The position numbers were made by a program, and so were the translations under genes. A DNA stretch of 64,000 bases from UBA9647 sp963739335 (lineage in GTDB: Bacteria > Bacteroidota > Ignavibacteria > UBA10030): contig CAVUAC010000051.1 of the NCBI GenBank assembly GCA_963739335.1, forward strand, positions 186,001 to 250,000, given 5' to 3'. How positions within the stretch are numbered: the first letter of the stretch is position 1; every line of letters starts with the position of its first letter. Shown here in pieces: positions 18,182 to 26,987 of the stretch. Below the pieces are notes generated by a model. The model had not been told where the DNA came from, did not search any database, and worked only from the letters and a program-made list of their open reading frames with translations.

Positions 18182-18780
18182 ACAGGGTTGTCCTCGCCAC
18201 ACGCAACATGCATAAGATCAAAGAGATCAAGACCATCCTGAGCGATCTCCCGATCGAGATTCTTACACTCATTGATTTTCCGCAGGTTCCTTCGCTCAAG
18301 GAAGAAGGATCGACCTTCCCGGAAAACTCACTGCAGAAAGCCCGGGTTGTTTACCAACACACAAAGATTCCGGCCCTGGCCGACGATTCCGGCCTTGAAG
18401 TGTTTTTCCTTATTGGCAGACCCGGCGTTATGTCCGCGCGCTATGCAGGAAACAATGCGACAGACGAAGCAAACAATGAAAAACTTCTCGGTGAGATGCG
18501 CGGCGTCGCGCCACGCAGGCGCAAAGCGCAGTTCCGCGCCGTGTTGACGCTGGTCGGCAATGGCTTCCTGGAGGTCACGGAGGGCATTTGCCCGGGGCGA
18601 TTGGCCGAATCACCTCACGGGACGAACGGCTTCGGCTATGATCCGATCTTCATCCCCGACGGTTTCGCCCGGACATATGCAGAATTGACAGCGGAGGAAA
18701 AAAATATCATCAGTCATCGCGCAAGAGCACTAGCAAAGATGAAGGAAGTTCTCCGCAGCGCCGATAAAACGAAGGACTGA
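18178..18780 (+). CDS. rdgB: XTP/dITP diphosphatase (RdgB/HAM1 family)
   Basis: A 200-residue nucleotide-pool cleaner that hydrolyses dITP and XTP to monophosphates, preventing deaminated purines from entering DNA. The family start LATRNMHKIKEI, the DDSGLEV active-site block, ARYAG and GTNGFGYDPIF are all present. Length is typical. The start ATG overlaps the stop of the PQ-loop gene. The position near guaD is suggestive but such linkage is not general. Confidence 0.95.
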   Translation: MNRVVLATRNMHKIKEIKTILSDLPIEILTLIDFPQVPSLKEEGSTFPENSLQKARVVYQHTKIPALADDSGLEVFFLIGRPGVMSARYAGNNATDEANNEKLLGEMRGVAPRRRKAQFRAVLTLVGNGFLEVTEGICPGRLAESPHGTNGFGYDPIFIPDGFARTYAELTAEEKNIISHRARALAKMKEVLRSADKTKD

Positions 18781-18806
18781 TGCACAAAAAATAGAAGGCC
18801 GACCGG

Positions 18807-19997
18807 CTATTTCAGCTTGCCTTCAATGGTTGCCAGCAGAAGCTCAAGATCAAAGGGCTTCTGAATGAAATTGTCAACGCCCAGCCTCATCCCCGCCCGT
18901 ACCACAAACTCATCGCTGATACCGCTCATCAGAAGGAATGGAAGGTTCTTGAGACGGGGATTCTCGCGTACCTTCTGGTAAAATTCGAGCCCCGTCATTT
19001 TGCCCTCACCGAACAGCAGGTCGGCAACAATGATCGCCGGAAGCGATCGCTGCAAAAGCTCCAGGGCCTGCTCAACACTCTCAGATGTCAGCACATCGTA
19101 GCCGTGCTTCCGCAGCTTCGCTGCCAGCGAAAGAAGAAATGTCCGTTCATCATCCACGATGAGAATTGCCGACTTCGCATGCGGCGTGTTCTTTGCCCAG
19201 AGGATCTTCGCCTCTGCGCTCATATGCTCTTCCATGCTGATGTTGAACTTCTGCCGCATCATCTGCAGCACGTCACTTTCGTTCTGGCTGATGACTCCGT
19301 CCCTCCAGGCGATGCGGAGCGCTTCGATATATGCGTCGATGTGAACCTGTTTCTCCAGCTCCCGGTGCTCTTCGTCTGAGATCTTGAAGATGTCACGGAC
19401 TTTCTTGAGCTCTCTTGCCTCATCATCCGTCACTTTGCCATCAAACCATACTTCTTTCAGCAGTTCGCGGTACATTGCCACGCTCGCGCGCTCACCGACC
19501 TTCCACTCGAATTTCGCGCGCTGTGCTTCCGCTGACGGGTGAGCCATCGGTTTGGGAGAAACCGGGAGCGTGATTGTCCGTTTGTCCTGCGCAATGAGCT
19601 GATCAATGCGGTCGGAGTACGCCTGGGCATAGTAGTTCTGTGGATCAATGGCGTACACTTTAGCAACTTGTTGTAATGCAAGCTTGAAGTTCTTCGCTGC
19701 GATGAATTGATCCGCCGCTCTGAGCAAGAGACTAATCTGCTCCAGTTTCTGCTCCTCACCCAGTTGCTTGGACTTTCCGTCCTCAGCCGCCTTCTGCTGG
19801 AGCTTGTCCATGTGCGCCCGGATGCGCTCGAGGAATGACCGGGCATAATAATTCTTCGGGTCAAGCTGCAGGGCTTTCTCGATCTGAATAACTGACTCTT
19901 CGTACTTCCCCTCCTTCACCATATAATCTGCCACCCGGAGGAACCGAGCGATTCGCTCCTTAACCGGACCCGACTGGGGTTCCTTCTTGCTGATCAT
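18807..19997 (-). CDS. TPR - TerB-like - response regulator receiver protein
   Basis: A 396-residue cytosolic protein with an unusual order of parts. Two TPR-like blocks lie at about residues 10-110 (YEESVIQIEKALQLDPKNYYA, FKLALQQVAKVYAIDPQNYYA). Two helical repeats resembling TerB domains lie at about 140-245 (EVWFDGKVTDDEARELKKV, IAWRDGVISQNESDVL). The C-terminal receiver domain (about 262-396) has the acidic pair in VDDE, the phospho-acceptor Asp in VADLLFG, Ser in LLMSG and Lys in QKPF. There is no DNA-binding output domain. The ATG at 19997 has GGAG six bases upstream; an in-frame GTG lies four codons earlier. Convergent with rdgB, 26 bases apart. The partner histidine kinase is not nearby. 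Confidence 0.78.
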   Translation of the reverse strand: MISKKEPQSGPVKERIARFLRVADYMVKEGKYEESVIQIEKALQLDPKNYYARSFLERIRAHMDKLQQKAAEDGKSKQLGEEQKLEQISLLLRAADQFIAAKNFKLALQQVAKVYAIDPQNYYAQAYSDRIDQLIAQDKRTITLPVSPKPMAHPSAEAQRAKFEWKVGERASVAMYRELLKEVWFDGKVTDDEARELKKVRDIFKISDEEHRELEKQVHIDAYIEALRIAWRDGVISQNESDVLQMMRQKFNISMEEHMSAEAKILWAKNTPHAKSAILIVDDERTFLLSLAAKLRKHGYDVLTSESVEQALELLQRSLPAIIVADLLFGEGKMTGLEFYQKVRENPRLKNLPFLLMSGISDEFVVRAGMRLGVDNFIQKPFDLELLLATIEGKLK

Positions 19998-20249
19998 TGG
20001 GTTCTCCACGATGATAAGAGATGCATGTGAACAAAACTATCCAATTCCCCCGTGAAAATCAATTGGGCATGCACAGGCAACTCACATTTCAGTAACCAGT
20101 CTCAAATTGATTCTCAGCCCTTTTTCCATATATTGATGCCCAGCACCTTATCCATCGACGATGCTTCCCGCCCGCACCAGACAACCATCCCTCCACGTTC
20201 ACCATCACGATAATGCGGAGAGGATGAATTTCACAAAAGGGGACTTACC

Positions 20250-20670
20250 ATGAGCAAGAGAATCTGGATCGGCTTTGTCGCTGTCTTTGTGACAACGCAA
20301 GTCATTGAAGGCCTTACCAATTACTTCTTTCTTGACCCCATTTACAGCTGCGTACTCTCACATCTGGCGCCCCATCGCCGAGATGAAGCTCTGGATGCTG
20401 CCAATCACCGGGCTGTCTTTCTCTTTCTTCTTTGTCTTCATATTCTCGAAAGGATATGAGAGAAAGGGTTTGCTCGAGGGTGTACGATACGGGTTCTATG
20501 TTGCTCTGATGGTCGCTTTGCCGAATGCTTACGGAAGTTACGCGATCATGCAGATTCCCTACATGCTTGCATTGCAGTGGTTCATATTTGGCACATTCGA
20601 GTGTGTCATTGCCGGTGCCATATTGGCGGTGATCTTTCAGATGAAGCTTGACGCGCCATCCTCATCTTGA
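20250..20670 (+). pseudogene. Small four-helix membrane protein, frameshifted
   Basis: Two overlapping frames make one protein of about 140 residues. The first frame from the ATG at 20250 gives RIWIGFVAVFVTTQVIEG and NYFFLDPIY. The second, entered around 20340-20355, gives AYSHIWRPIAEMKLWMLPIT and three further hydrophobic helices ending at 20670. The gene resembles uncharacterised small membrane proteins of this type; no function is recognised. The shift lies near a CCCC/TTT run, so a sequencing indel is possible. After the stop, GCGA/TCGC and five T could form a weak terminator. Confidence 0.6.
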
Positions 20671-20821
20671 GGCGATTGTCGCTTTTTGGAATCTTGCAGT
20701 GCCTCGAAGAATATCGGTTTCTATTTCCAACAACGGTTTTCGTTGCGTGAACAGAGAGTTCTTGTTACATTCTTGACACCCCTAATTCTACCCAATCGAT
20801 CACTTTCCACGAGGTGTTTCC

Positions 20822-22967
20822 ATGTTCAAAGCATTTATGAAATCGTCCTTCATCCTTCTTGTGGCGACGGTGTTTGTCTTCAGCGGTTGCTCCACCGCTC
20901 TCAGAATAATGGCAGACTCCGCATCCCACGAGAGTGCCCAGAGTGTCGAAACGGTAAAAGCCGGTCAGTTTGACACCGGCAAGATGTGGACGTTTGATTT
21001 CCCCCCGGTTGACTATTTCAAGAAGACCTATGGATTTACTCCCGACAAAGCGTGGCTCGACAAGGCACGCATGGCGGCTTTGAGACTTCCCGGTTGCACT
21101 GCTTCCTTCATCTCCGAAGACGGTTTGGTCATGACAAATCACCATTGCGCACGGGGCGCCCTGGCAGCGGTTGCCAAAGAAGGTGAAAAGCTCGTGACGG
21201 ATGGTTTCTATACCAAGACCCTGGAAGAGGAACGCAAATCGCCTGTCACGTACGTCGACCAGTTGATTACCATTGAAGATGTGACCGCCGAAGTCCAGGC
21301 AGCGTTTGACAGCGGCACAACGGACAGTGCGAAGACGGCGAACCGCGCAGCCAAGATGACCGAGATCATGCGCCGCTACGCAGCGAAATTCAAGCAGACC
21401 ATCGAGCGATTCGATGGTCTTCAATGTGTACAGCTTCTACAACGGTGGACGCTATTCACTCTATGGCTTTAAGCGCTATACCGATGTCCGTCTCGTGTTC
21501 GCACCGGAAGAAGAGATTGCGTTCTACGGCGGCGACCCTGACAACTTCACCTATCCTCGGTACGATTATGACCTATCGCTCTTCCGCGTTTATGAGAACG
21601 GCAAGCCGATCAAAACCACCAACTTCTTCCCGTTCAGCAAGAACGGCGCGGTTGAGAATGAACCGGTGTTCGTCGTGGGTAACCCCGGCCGAACAGGCCG
21701 TCTCAACACGGTCTCACAGCTCGAGACCGGACGCGACTACACTTATCCGTATAACATTGCAGCGTTTGGCAGCCGTCTGAAGGCTCTGAACGAGTACGTG
21801 GAGAAAAATCCCGACAAGCGGTACGAAAACATCAACACGATTTTCGGTATTGCCAACACGTTGAAATCGATCACCGGGGTTCTCGGCGGCTTGAAAGATC
21901 CCGTCTTGATGGCGAAGAAAGTGGATTTCGAGAAGAACTTCCGCGCGTCCGTCGTCAACAACCCGCAGCTCAAAGCAAAATATGGCGATCCGTGGGGCGA
22001 CATCGCAATGTATGAAAAACAGATCCAGGCGCTTCAGGCAGAAGCTCTTCCCCTGAATATCCGGAACTGGTCTGCCACACTGTCGCTCGCGGCCGGCCTC
22101 GTTGACTACGCGACTAGTCAAACGGATTTCCGGGGCCGCCCAGCTAGCAAGCCATCGTTCCCGAGAAACTACGCAGCGGAAGTCGAGAAGTCCACACTGA
22201 TCGACCAGCTCACCTATATGAAGAAGTGCCTCGGTGACAATAACGAAGCTTTCAACAAGTTGATGGCAGGACGCACACCCGAACAGGCAGCGGCTGCACT
22301 CATCAGCAGTGCTGTTACAGGTTCGAAAGAGAAGCTGGAAGCAATCGCCGGCGGCAAGCAGGACGACATCCTGAAATCGACCGATCCGACTATTGAGTTC
22401 GCGAAATTCGCAAGCGCGCGTTCCGCTGAACTGCAAGCCCAGATCCGCGCGTTCAACGCAAAGCAACAGCCCCTGCTGCAGCAGCTGGGGAAGGCAATGT
22501 ACGATGTGTACGGCACGAGCATTCCGCCTGACGCGACCTTCTCCCTGCGTATTGCAGACGGCGTCGTTAAAGGGTACGAGTACAATGGCACGATCGCCCC
22601 GATCTTCACGACATTCTACGGGATGTACGATCGCTACTACTCGTTCGGTATGAAAGAGCCCTGGAAGCTTCCAGAGCGCTGGGCGAACCCGCCCGCCGAT
22701 CTCAAGATGAGCACACCGCTGGATTTCGTGTCGACCAATGACATCATCGGCGGCAACTCCGGCAGCCCGGTCCTCAACAAGGACCTCCAGGTGGTTGGAC
22801 TCGTGTTCGATGGCAACATCGAGAGCCTCCCGGGCAACTTTATCTTCGATGATACGAAGAACCGCACGGTCTCCGTTCACTCCTCCGGCCTGATCGAAGG
22901 AATGGAGAAGATCTACAGAATGGACAGAATTGCGAAAGAGATGCGCTTCGGCAAGATCATGAATTAA
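20822..22967 (+). pseudogene. S46-family dipeptidyl-peptidase (DPP7/DPP11-like), frameshifted
   Basis: A secreted serine peptidase of about 714 residues that removes dipeptides in the periplasm. Residues 1-22 form a lipoprotein-like signal (VFVFSGC). The catalytic triad of a chymotrypsin-like fold is visible: His in TNHHCARGA, Asp in GGDPDNFTYPRYD and Ser in IIGGNSGSPV. The frame opened at 20822 stops at 21472, and the rest continues in the +1 frame from about 21414 (VFNVYSFYNGGRYSLYGFKRY). One extra base near 21410-21420 would explain it, either a mutation or an error. S46 peptidases are common in Bacteroidota and help protein-eating bacteria feed. A terminator follows. Confidence 0.85.
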
Positions 22968-22985
22968 CAGTTCGCTAACAGTCCG

Positions 22986-23017
22986 AGGGGCGGCCGACAA
23001 GCTGCCCCTTGTGTTTT
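22986..23017 (+). terminator. Rho-independent terminator after the S46 peptidase gene
   Basis: Stem AGGGGCGGC / GCTGCCCCT (one G-T pair) with loop CGACAA, followed by TGTGTTTT. It lies about 20 bases after the peptidase stop. Confidence 0.75.
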
Positions 23018-23100
23018 CCGCAGGACCCGGGGCATTCGAGGGGAACCTTTCTCAGCATACCTGCAGTTTATTCTTAGAAACAACCATTTCCACATCAGAG

Positions 23101-23703
23101 ATGAACAACGGGCTCTTCACTGTGAGTCGCTTGCACTGGATAACACTTCTGTTTGCTTTGGTTACCTGCGCCAGATCAACGCGGGCACAGGGCGACCAGC
23201 GACCTGCATCGTCGGGAACGAACAGCTGGCTCGCTCTCCAGGCGATTCCAAGCCTCATGCTCGCCTCCCATCCCGGCGACATTCCTTTTGCGTTCGAGTG
23301 GGAGGCGGCTCCGGTGCTGTATTCCTTCGGCATGACGAAACTCGTTTCGCCCTGGCATTTTTTCAAAGTAGAACCGCCGGCGCGATTCACTGGATCGATC
23401 GAACTGAAGTTCACAGGGCAGGTTTTCACCCGCAAAATGGTGTCCTCGTATTTTGGCAGCTCGGCACAGCTCATCGGGCACATCCCATTAATCGAGCGCG
23501 GCGAGCATCTTGGGCTTAATGTCGGCGTTGCCAAGTACGCGTTCGCCGGAACTTCCCCCTGGTTCAAGGTTGTGGGCCTCTCCACCCTGTTCGGCTTCGT
23601 TGAACTTAACTTCAAGCACAGCTCAGATCCCTTTCATGTGGATGGGGACCATCGAGTTCCGCTTCTTCTGAGACTCACCAGCCTGCCATTTTCTCTTCGA
23701 TGA
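23101..23703 (+). CDS. Hypothetical secreted protein
   Basis: A 200-residue protein with a signal peptide (LHWITLLFALVTC, cleavage probably after TRAQG). The mature part is rich in alternating hydrophobic residues (RFTGSIELKFTGQVFT, HLGLNVGVAKYAF, STLFGFVELNFKHS), as in beta-strand-rich envelope proteins. No family is recognised. The ATG at 23101 is chosen because it begins the signal peptide; an open frame to 23011 runs back into the terminator. The stop overlaps the start of the next gene by four bases, so it is coupled to the metallo-hydrolase lipoprotein. Confidence 0.6.
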   Translation: MNNGLFTVSRLHWITLLFALVTCARSTRAQGDQRPASSGTNSWLALQAIPSLMLASHPGDIPFAFEWEAAPVLYSFGMTKLVSPWHFFKVEPPARFTGSIELKFTGQVFTRKMVSSYFGSSAQLIGHIPLIERGEHLGLNVGVAKYAFAGTSPWFKVVGLSTLFGFVELNFKHSSDPFHVDGDHRVPLLLRLTSLPFSLR

Positions 23704-24656
23704 TCAACATCACCCGCATCTCACAGATACTCCTTCCCGCGACACTGGCGCTGTCACTGACGATGTTCTCCGCCTGCAATTCGATTGTTACGCGCTTCAT
23801 TGCCCGATCTATCGACCAAACAGCCGAGCCAATTCAAGCAGTCGTGTCTAAAATAGAAGCGCCGATTAAAGCAGACGTTGGACTATCGGTCCTCTGGGTA
23901 GGACATGCCACCGTCCTGATCGAGATCCACGACGAGGTGATCATCACTGACCCGGTGTTCACGAAGACGGTTGGCATGCTCGCAAAACGCTCGGTCGAGC
24001 CCGGTCTCGATCGGTCAGCAATCTCGAGGCTTGATGCAATTCTGATATCGCATCTTCATTTCGATCATTTCAGTTACGGCAGCCTCGATATGCTTCCAAA
24101 GGAAGCCACGCTCGTGGTGCCGCCAGGCGGTGCTGCCTACACCCCTGATTTCGGTTTTGCAGACACGCGCGAAGCCGTCTATTGGCAGCCGTTTGAACTG
24201 GGCGGGCTGAAGATTACACCGGTACCGGTGCAGCACTTCGGCGGCCGCTACGGGTTTGATGTGTCGTGGAGGCCCGAGCATCCGTTCACCGGTTATGTCG
24301 TTGAATACAAGGGAACAACGATTTTCTTCGCGGGCGACACAGGATACAATCCGGAGTTCTTCAAAGAAATCGGCCGCAGGTTCCGCATCGACCTCGCACT
24401 TCTCCCTATTGCACCGATTGAACCGAGGGAGTTCATGCAGCGTGTGCACACAGATCCGGTAGAAGCGATTCGGATATTCGAAGACCTCAGGGCAGACCTC
24501 ATGATCCCAATTCACTATGGGACGTTTTTTCAAGGACTGGAACCCAGCCCCGCATACGCACAAACCATCATGGAACGCCTGATCGAGGAGCGCGGCCTGC
24601 AATCCCGCGTGAGACTTCTCAAGATCGGCGAGCAGGTCGTCTTGAGGGAACGATGA
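23700..24656 (+). CDS. Metallo-beta-lactamase-fold lipoprotein (UlaG/NAPE-PLD-like)
   Basis: A 318-residue zinc hydrolase with a lipoprotein signal (LSLTMFSAC, Cys26). The metal-binding motif HLHFDH is at residues 118-123, a further ligand Asp is in FAGDTGYN, and late histidines are in PIHYGTFF. VGHATVLIEIHDEVIITDPVF near the N-terminus is typical of the UlaG/YfeK-like and NAPE-phospholipase D-like branch (Lactamase_B_2). It probably works on the periplasmic face of a membrane; the substrate could be a phospholipid or a lactone, but this is inference. It is co-translated with the upstream secreted protein. Confidence 0.82.
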   Translation: MINITRISQILLPATLALSLTMFSACNSIVTRFIARSIDQTAEPIQAVVSKIEAPIKADVGLSVLWVGHATVLIEIHDEVIITDPVFTKTVGMLAKRSVEPGLDRSAISRLDAILISHLHFDHFSYGSLDMLPKEATLVVPPGGAAYTPDFGFADTREAVYWQPFELGGLKITPVPVQHFGGRYGFDVSWRPEHPFTGYVVEYKGTTIFFAGDTGYNPEFFKEIGRRFRIDLALLPIAPIEPREFMQRVHTDPVEAIRIFEDLRADLMIPIHYGTFFQGLEPSPAYAQTIMERLIEERGLQSRVRLLKIGEQVVLRER

Positions 24657-24666
24657 AGGATTTGTT

Positions 24667-24765
24667 GTGATCGAGAGGTTTCCCCAGGCACTGGGGGAAT
24701 ACTATGAGCCCGATTCGAAGTGGAAGCCCCAGCCTGGTTCCGGGAAGTGGATCAAACCCCACTAG
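24667..24765 (+). CDS. Possible 32-residue small protein
   Basis: A GTG-started frame reading MIERFPQALGEYYEPDSKWK and ending WIKPH. An AAGGA site lies seven bases upstream, and it begins 10 bases after the metallo-hydrolase stop. The composition looks coding, but it could also be the tail of a decayed gene. No family recognised. Confidence 0.3.
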   Translation: MIERFPQALGEYYEPDSKWKPQPGSGKWIKPH

Positions 24766-24775
24766 GAATTCAAAG

Positions 24776-25225
24776 CTACCCATCAGGATTGTTGGGGAGC
24801 AATTCGGTATCCGGCCCACCAAGGAAACGCGGCTTCAGCACTGCAATACCGAAGAGCGTCAATCCCAACGGTAGCATCAACATTTCGAGCGCATGCTGAA
24901 GAAGGTCCAACGAAAACGCCTGAGCAATGTAGGGCAGCGTGACAGGAATCAGCATTTCAAGAGCCAGGCGAATCTCCGGTCCCCAACTCAACTTCACGGG
25001 GACAAAATCCAGTTGAGTGATCCGGTTCAACGAGGTAACGAGACCTGCAGACGGACTTACCCGCGGAAGTCGATGCAGCGCTCGATGAAGAGCGAGCGAA
25101 GATTCATAGTACGACTTGCACGAGAGGCACGCTTCAGCGTGATCAAGGAGTTCTCCCGACAAGGCAACGTCGACGGCCACATCGAGTGCGCTTTGCACTA
25201 GCGCCCTGAAATCCTCGCATTTCAT
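24776..25225 (-). CDS. Anti-sigma factor with zinc-finger N-terminus
   Basis: A 149-residue protein. The N-terminal part holds HAEACLSC (HxxxCxxC), the zinc-binding anti-sigma (ZAS, zf-HC2) motif that grips ECF sigma factors. The C-terminal half has one or two hydrophobic stretches (ALEMLIPVTLPYIAQAF, LEMLMLPLGLTLFGIAVL) that could anchor it in the inner membrane. Its ATG overlaps the stop of the sigma gene by four bases. The pair is therefore a typical sigma/anti-sigma operon. What signal releases the sigma factor cannot be told. Confidence 0.82.
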   Translation of the reverse strand: MKCEDFRALVQSALDVAVDVALSGELLDHAEACLSCKSYYESSLALHRALHRLPRVSPSAGLVTSLNRITQLDFVPVKLSWGPEIRLALEMLIPVTLPYIAQAFSLDLLQHALEMLMLPLGLTLFGIAVLKPRFLGGPDTELLPNNPDG

Positions 25226-25809
25226 ATCCTTACCCTTTCTGCATACATTTTCTTCCGCAGCCGTTCCCGACCGCGATGAACAGCCGTGCCCACTGTCCCC
25301 ATGGGCACGCCGAGAATAGCCGCGATCTCTTCGTACTTCATCCCTTCAAGATAGAAGAGCGTAATCGCCGCGGCCTCCTGCCCTGGTAGTTCAGCAATAG
25401 ATCGGGCAAGTTCTTCCCGCGTTTCTTCTTTCATAAACATAAAGACTTCCTCGGGATTCGAAGTCGGATCAAGATCGGCAATGACCTCCTCAACGTTCTC
25501 TACTTCCATGGAAACTGTTGGTTCCCTTCTCTTGGTTCGCCGTGAAAGACAAACATTTGTCGTAATTCTCCAGATCCATGTTGACAGCTGAGCATCCCCG
25601 CGGAAATCAGCCAAGCCATGGTGAATCTTCAGGAACACATCCATCGTCGCTTCTTCGGCATCCTCACGATTTCCAAGCATGCGATACGCGTGGTTGTACA
25701 CACGCTCGGAGTACTCCTGGAGCAGAGCGTTAAACTGAGGTCTGGCGGGCAAGACACTTGCCGCGCTCTGTGGGGGGTCCTGTGTGTTCGCCATACGGTC
25801 GAGGTTCAT
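25222..25809 (-). CDS. ECF-type RNA polymerase sigma factor
   Basis: An extracytoplasmic-function sigma factor of about 195 residues. Region 2 reads FNALLQEYSERVYNHAYRML followed by ATMDVFLKIHHGLADFRGDA and LSTWIWRITTN. Region 4 has LPGQEAAAITLFYLEGMKYE, then IAAILGVPMGTVGTAVHRGRERLRKK. The start is uncertain: in-frame ATGs occur at 25833, 25809 and 25794, and an open frame reaches 25926. 25809 is used because the upstream ones fall inside a palindrome that looks regulatory. It faces a divergently transcribed pair of membrane-protein genes, probable targets of the sigma factor by position only. Confidence 0.88.
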   Translation of the reverse strand: MNLDRMANTQDPPQSAASVLPARPQFNALLQEYSERVYNHAYRMLGNREDAEEATMDVFLKIHHGLADFRGDAQLSTWIWRITTNVCLSRRTKRREPTVSMEVENVEEVIADLDPTSNPEEVFMFMKEETREELARSIAELPGQEAAAITLFYLEGMKYEEIAAILGVPMGTVGTAVHRGRERLRKKMYAERVRI

Positions 25810-25813
25810 CTTG

Positions 25814-25875
25814 TTAGACCGAATTTTTGACATTTTTCTTTCACTTGAAAGAAAATTCGACGGATCCGGGTCTAA
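25814..25875. promoter_or_regulatory. Composite dyad between sigma factor and divergent membrane genes
   Basis: An inner perfect palindrome (25834-25855) has ten-base arms TTTTCTTTCA and TGAAAGAAAA around CT. An outer pair, TTAGACC at 25814-25820 and GGTCTAA at 25869-25875, is centred on exactly the same point (25844.5). Such nested symmetry in a divergent promoter region suggests a regulator binding site, or an RNA hairpin at the 5' end of the sigma mRNA. Confidence 0.5.
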
Positions 25876-25904
25876 TACGATGACAGCTAAAGAGGAAGAA
25901 ACAC

Positions 25905-26432
25905 ATGAACCCGGCAGATTATTCACTATTGATCATGAGCCTATTGATTGCAGCATACGGCACCCATCAATATATCAAGCGGGAGAAGGAGCATCGAGCA
26001 CTCTTGCAGAGAATCATCGATGGAAATAGTATGGCCCTTCATGCCGCGGTTGGAATTGTCAAACTACCACGGCGGCTAGTGCTTATGCTGGCTTTCATAG
26101 AGGTGCTGCTCGTTGCCCTTGTTATCTGGGTGGTCTGCACGCGGTCAAAGGTTTTCAACGCCGGAGATGCCACAAACCTCATTGTCCTTGTTTATCTGAT
26201 CCTTGCTCTGCCAGGAGCGTTTGGAGTTTTCAACCCGGCACTCTGGCGCTTGCTCACGTTGGCTTTCATAGAGGTGTTGCTGGTAGGTTCGGTTATTTGG
26301 CTGGTTCACACTGGGTCAAAAATCCTCTACGGAGCCGAGGTTGCATACATCATTGCTTTCTTTTTTGTCGCCCTGTTCGCTTTCCTCTTGCCTGTGCTCG
26401 TGAGAGATATCAGGGCTTACCGTAACAAATGA
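25905..26432 (+). CDS. Membrane protein with an internal duplication
   Basis: A 175-residue membrane protein with about five hydrophobic segments. Two stretches of roughly 50 residues are clear copies of each other: LAFIEVLLVALVIWVVCTRS (about 61-80) and LAFIEVLLVGSVIWLVHTGS (about 119-138), each followed by a second helix. The N-terminus is a short helix, then a basic EKEHRALLQRI segment. An AGAGGAAG site precedes the ATG. It is transcribed away from the ECF sigma gene and is followed by a second small membrane protein. No function is recognised; control by the neighbouring sigma factor is plausible. Confidence 0.65.
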   Translation: MNPADYSLLIMSLLIAAYGTHQYIKREKEHRALLQRIIDGNSMALHAAVGIVKLPRRLVLMLAFIEVLLVALVIWVVCTRSKVFNAGDATNLIVLVYLILALPGAFGVFNPALWRLLTLAFIEVLLVGSVIWLVHTGSKILYGAEVAYIIAFFFVALFAFLLPVLVRDIRAYRNK

Positions 26433-26453
26433 GATTTCAAAGAGGACCTTACC

Positions 26454-26819
26454 ATGTTGATACTTTATATATCCACCGTCGTTGTGGCCGTTGCCCTCCG
26501 GCATCAAGAACGCCGTCACCAGACAGAACTCGCCCTCCTGTACGAGCGGCTCGGCATGTCCATACCAGTCCGCGGACCAAAGCTTCGCAAAGGTGAATCT
26601 TGGGTTCACATTGTGGTCGGGACGTTTTTGGTGATTCTTGGTTCCCTAACTCTGGCAACAAACATTTCCGTGATGAAAGAGGTGGAGGTACCTAAGGCAC
26701 AGTGGGAGTTCAGCGCGGTGATGCTAGCGACAGGCATGACACTGTTCTTCCTGGGGCTGCGCTCTTTGAAGGAAAACAAGAACTACGAGCGCGCGCTTAG
26801 AGATCAGAAGACGGTTTAA
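26454..26819 (+). CDS. Small membrane protein
   Basis: A 121-residue protein with an N-terminal helix (LILYISTVVVAVAL), a charged linker with HQERRHQTELALLYERLG, and two more helices (VHIVVGTFLVILGSLTLA, AVMLATGMTLFFLGL). The N-terminal helix plus charged linker resembles that of the neighbouring 175-residue protein. An AGAGGA site precedes the ATG. It lies 21 bases after that gene, so they form an operon opposite the sigma factor. Function unknown. Confidence 0.6.
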   Translation: MLILYISTVVVAVALRHQERRHQTELALLYERLGMSIPVRGPKLRKGESWVHIVVGTFLVILGSLTLATNISVMKEVEVPKAQWEFSAVMLATGMTLFFLGLRSLKENKNYERALRDQKTV

Positions 26820-26987
26820 AGGACCACAAATAAGATTCGGAAATACCGATTTCCGTTAGAGTTTTCCCGCTTTTTCTTCAGCGTTTGATTCTACCTCCCG
26901 TTTTCCGTATTTTGGAATCAATTCTCCCTCTAAGTTGTTGGAAACAAAGGGATTCTTCTACCCGCGCAAACATCTCTGAGATCGACC

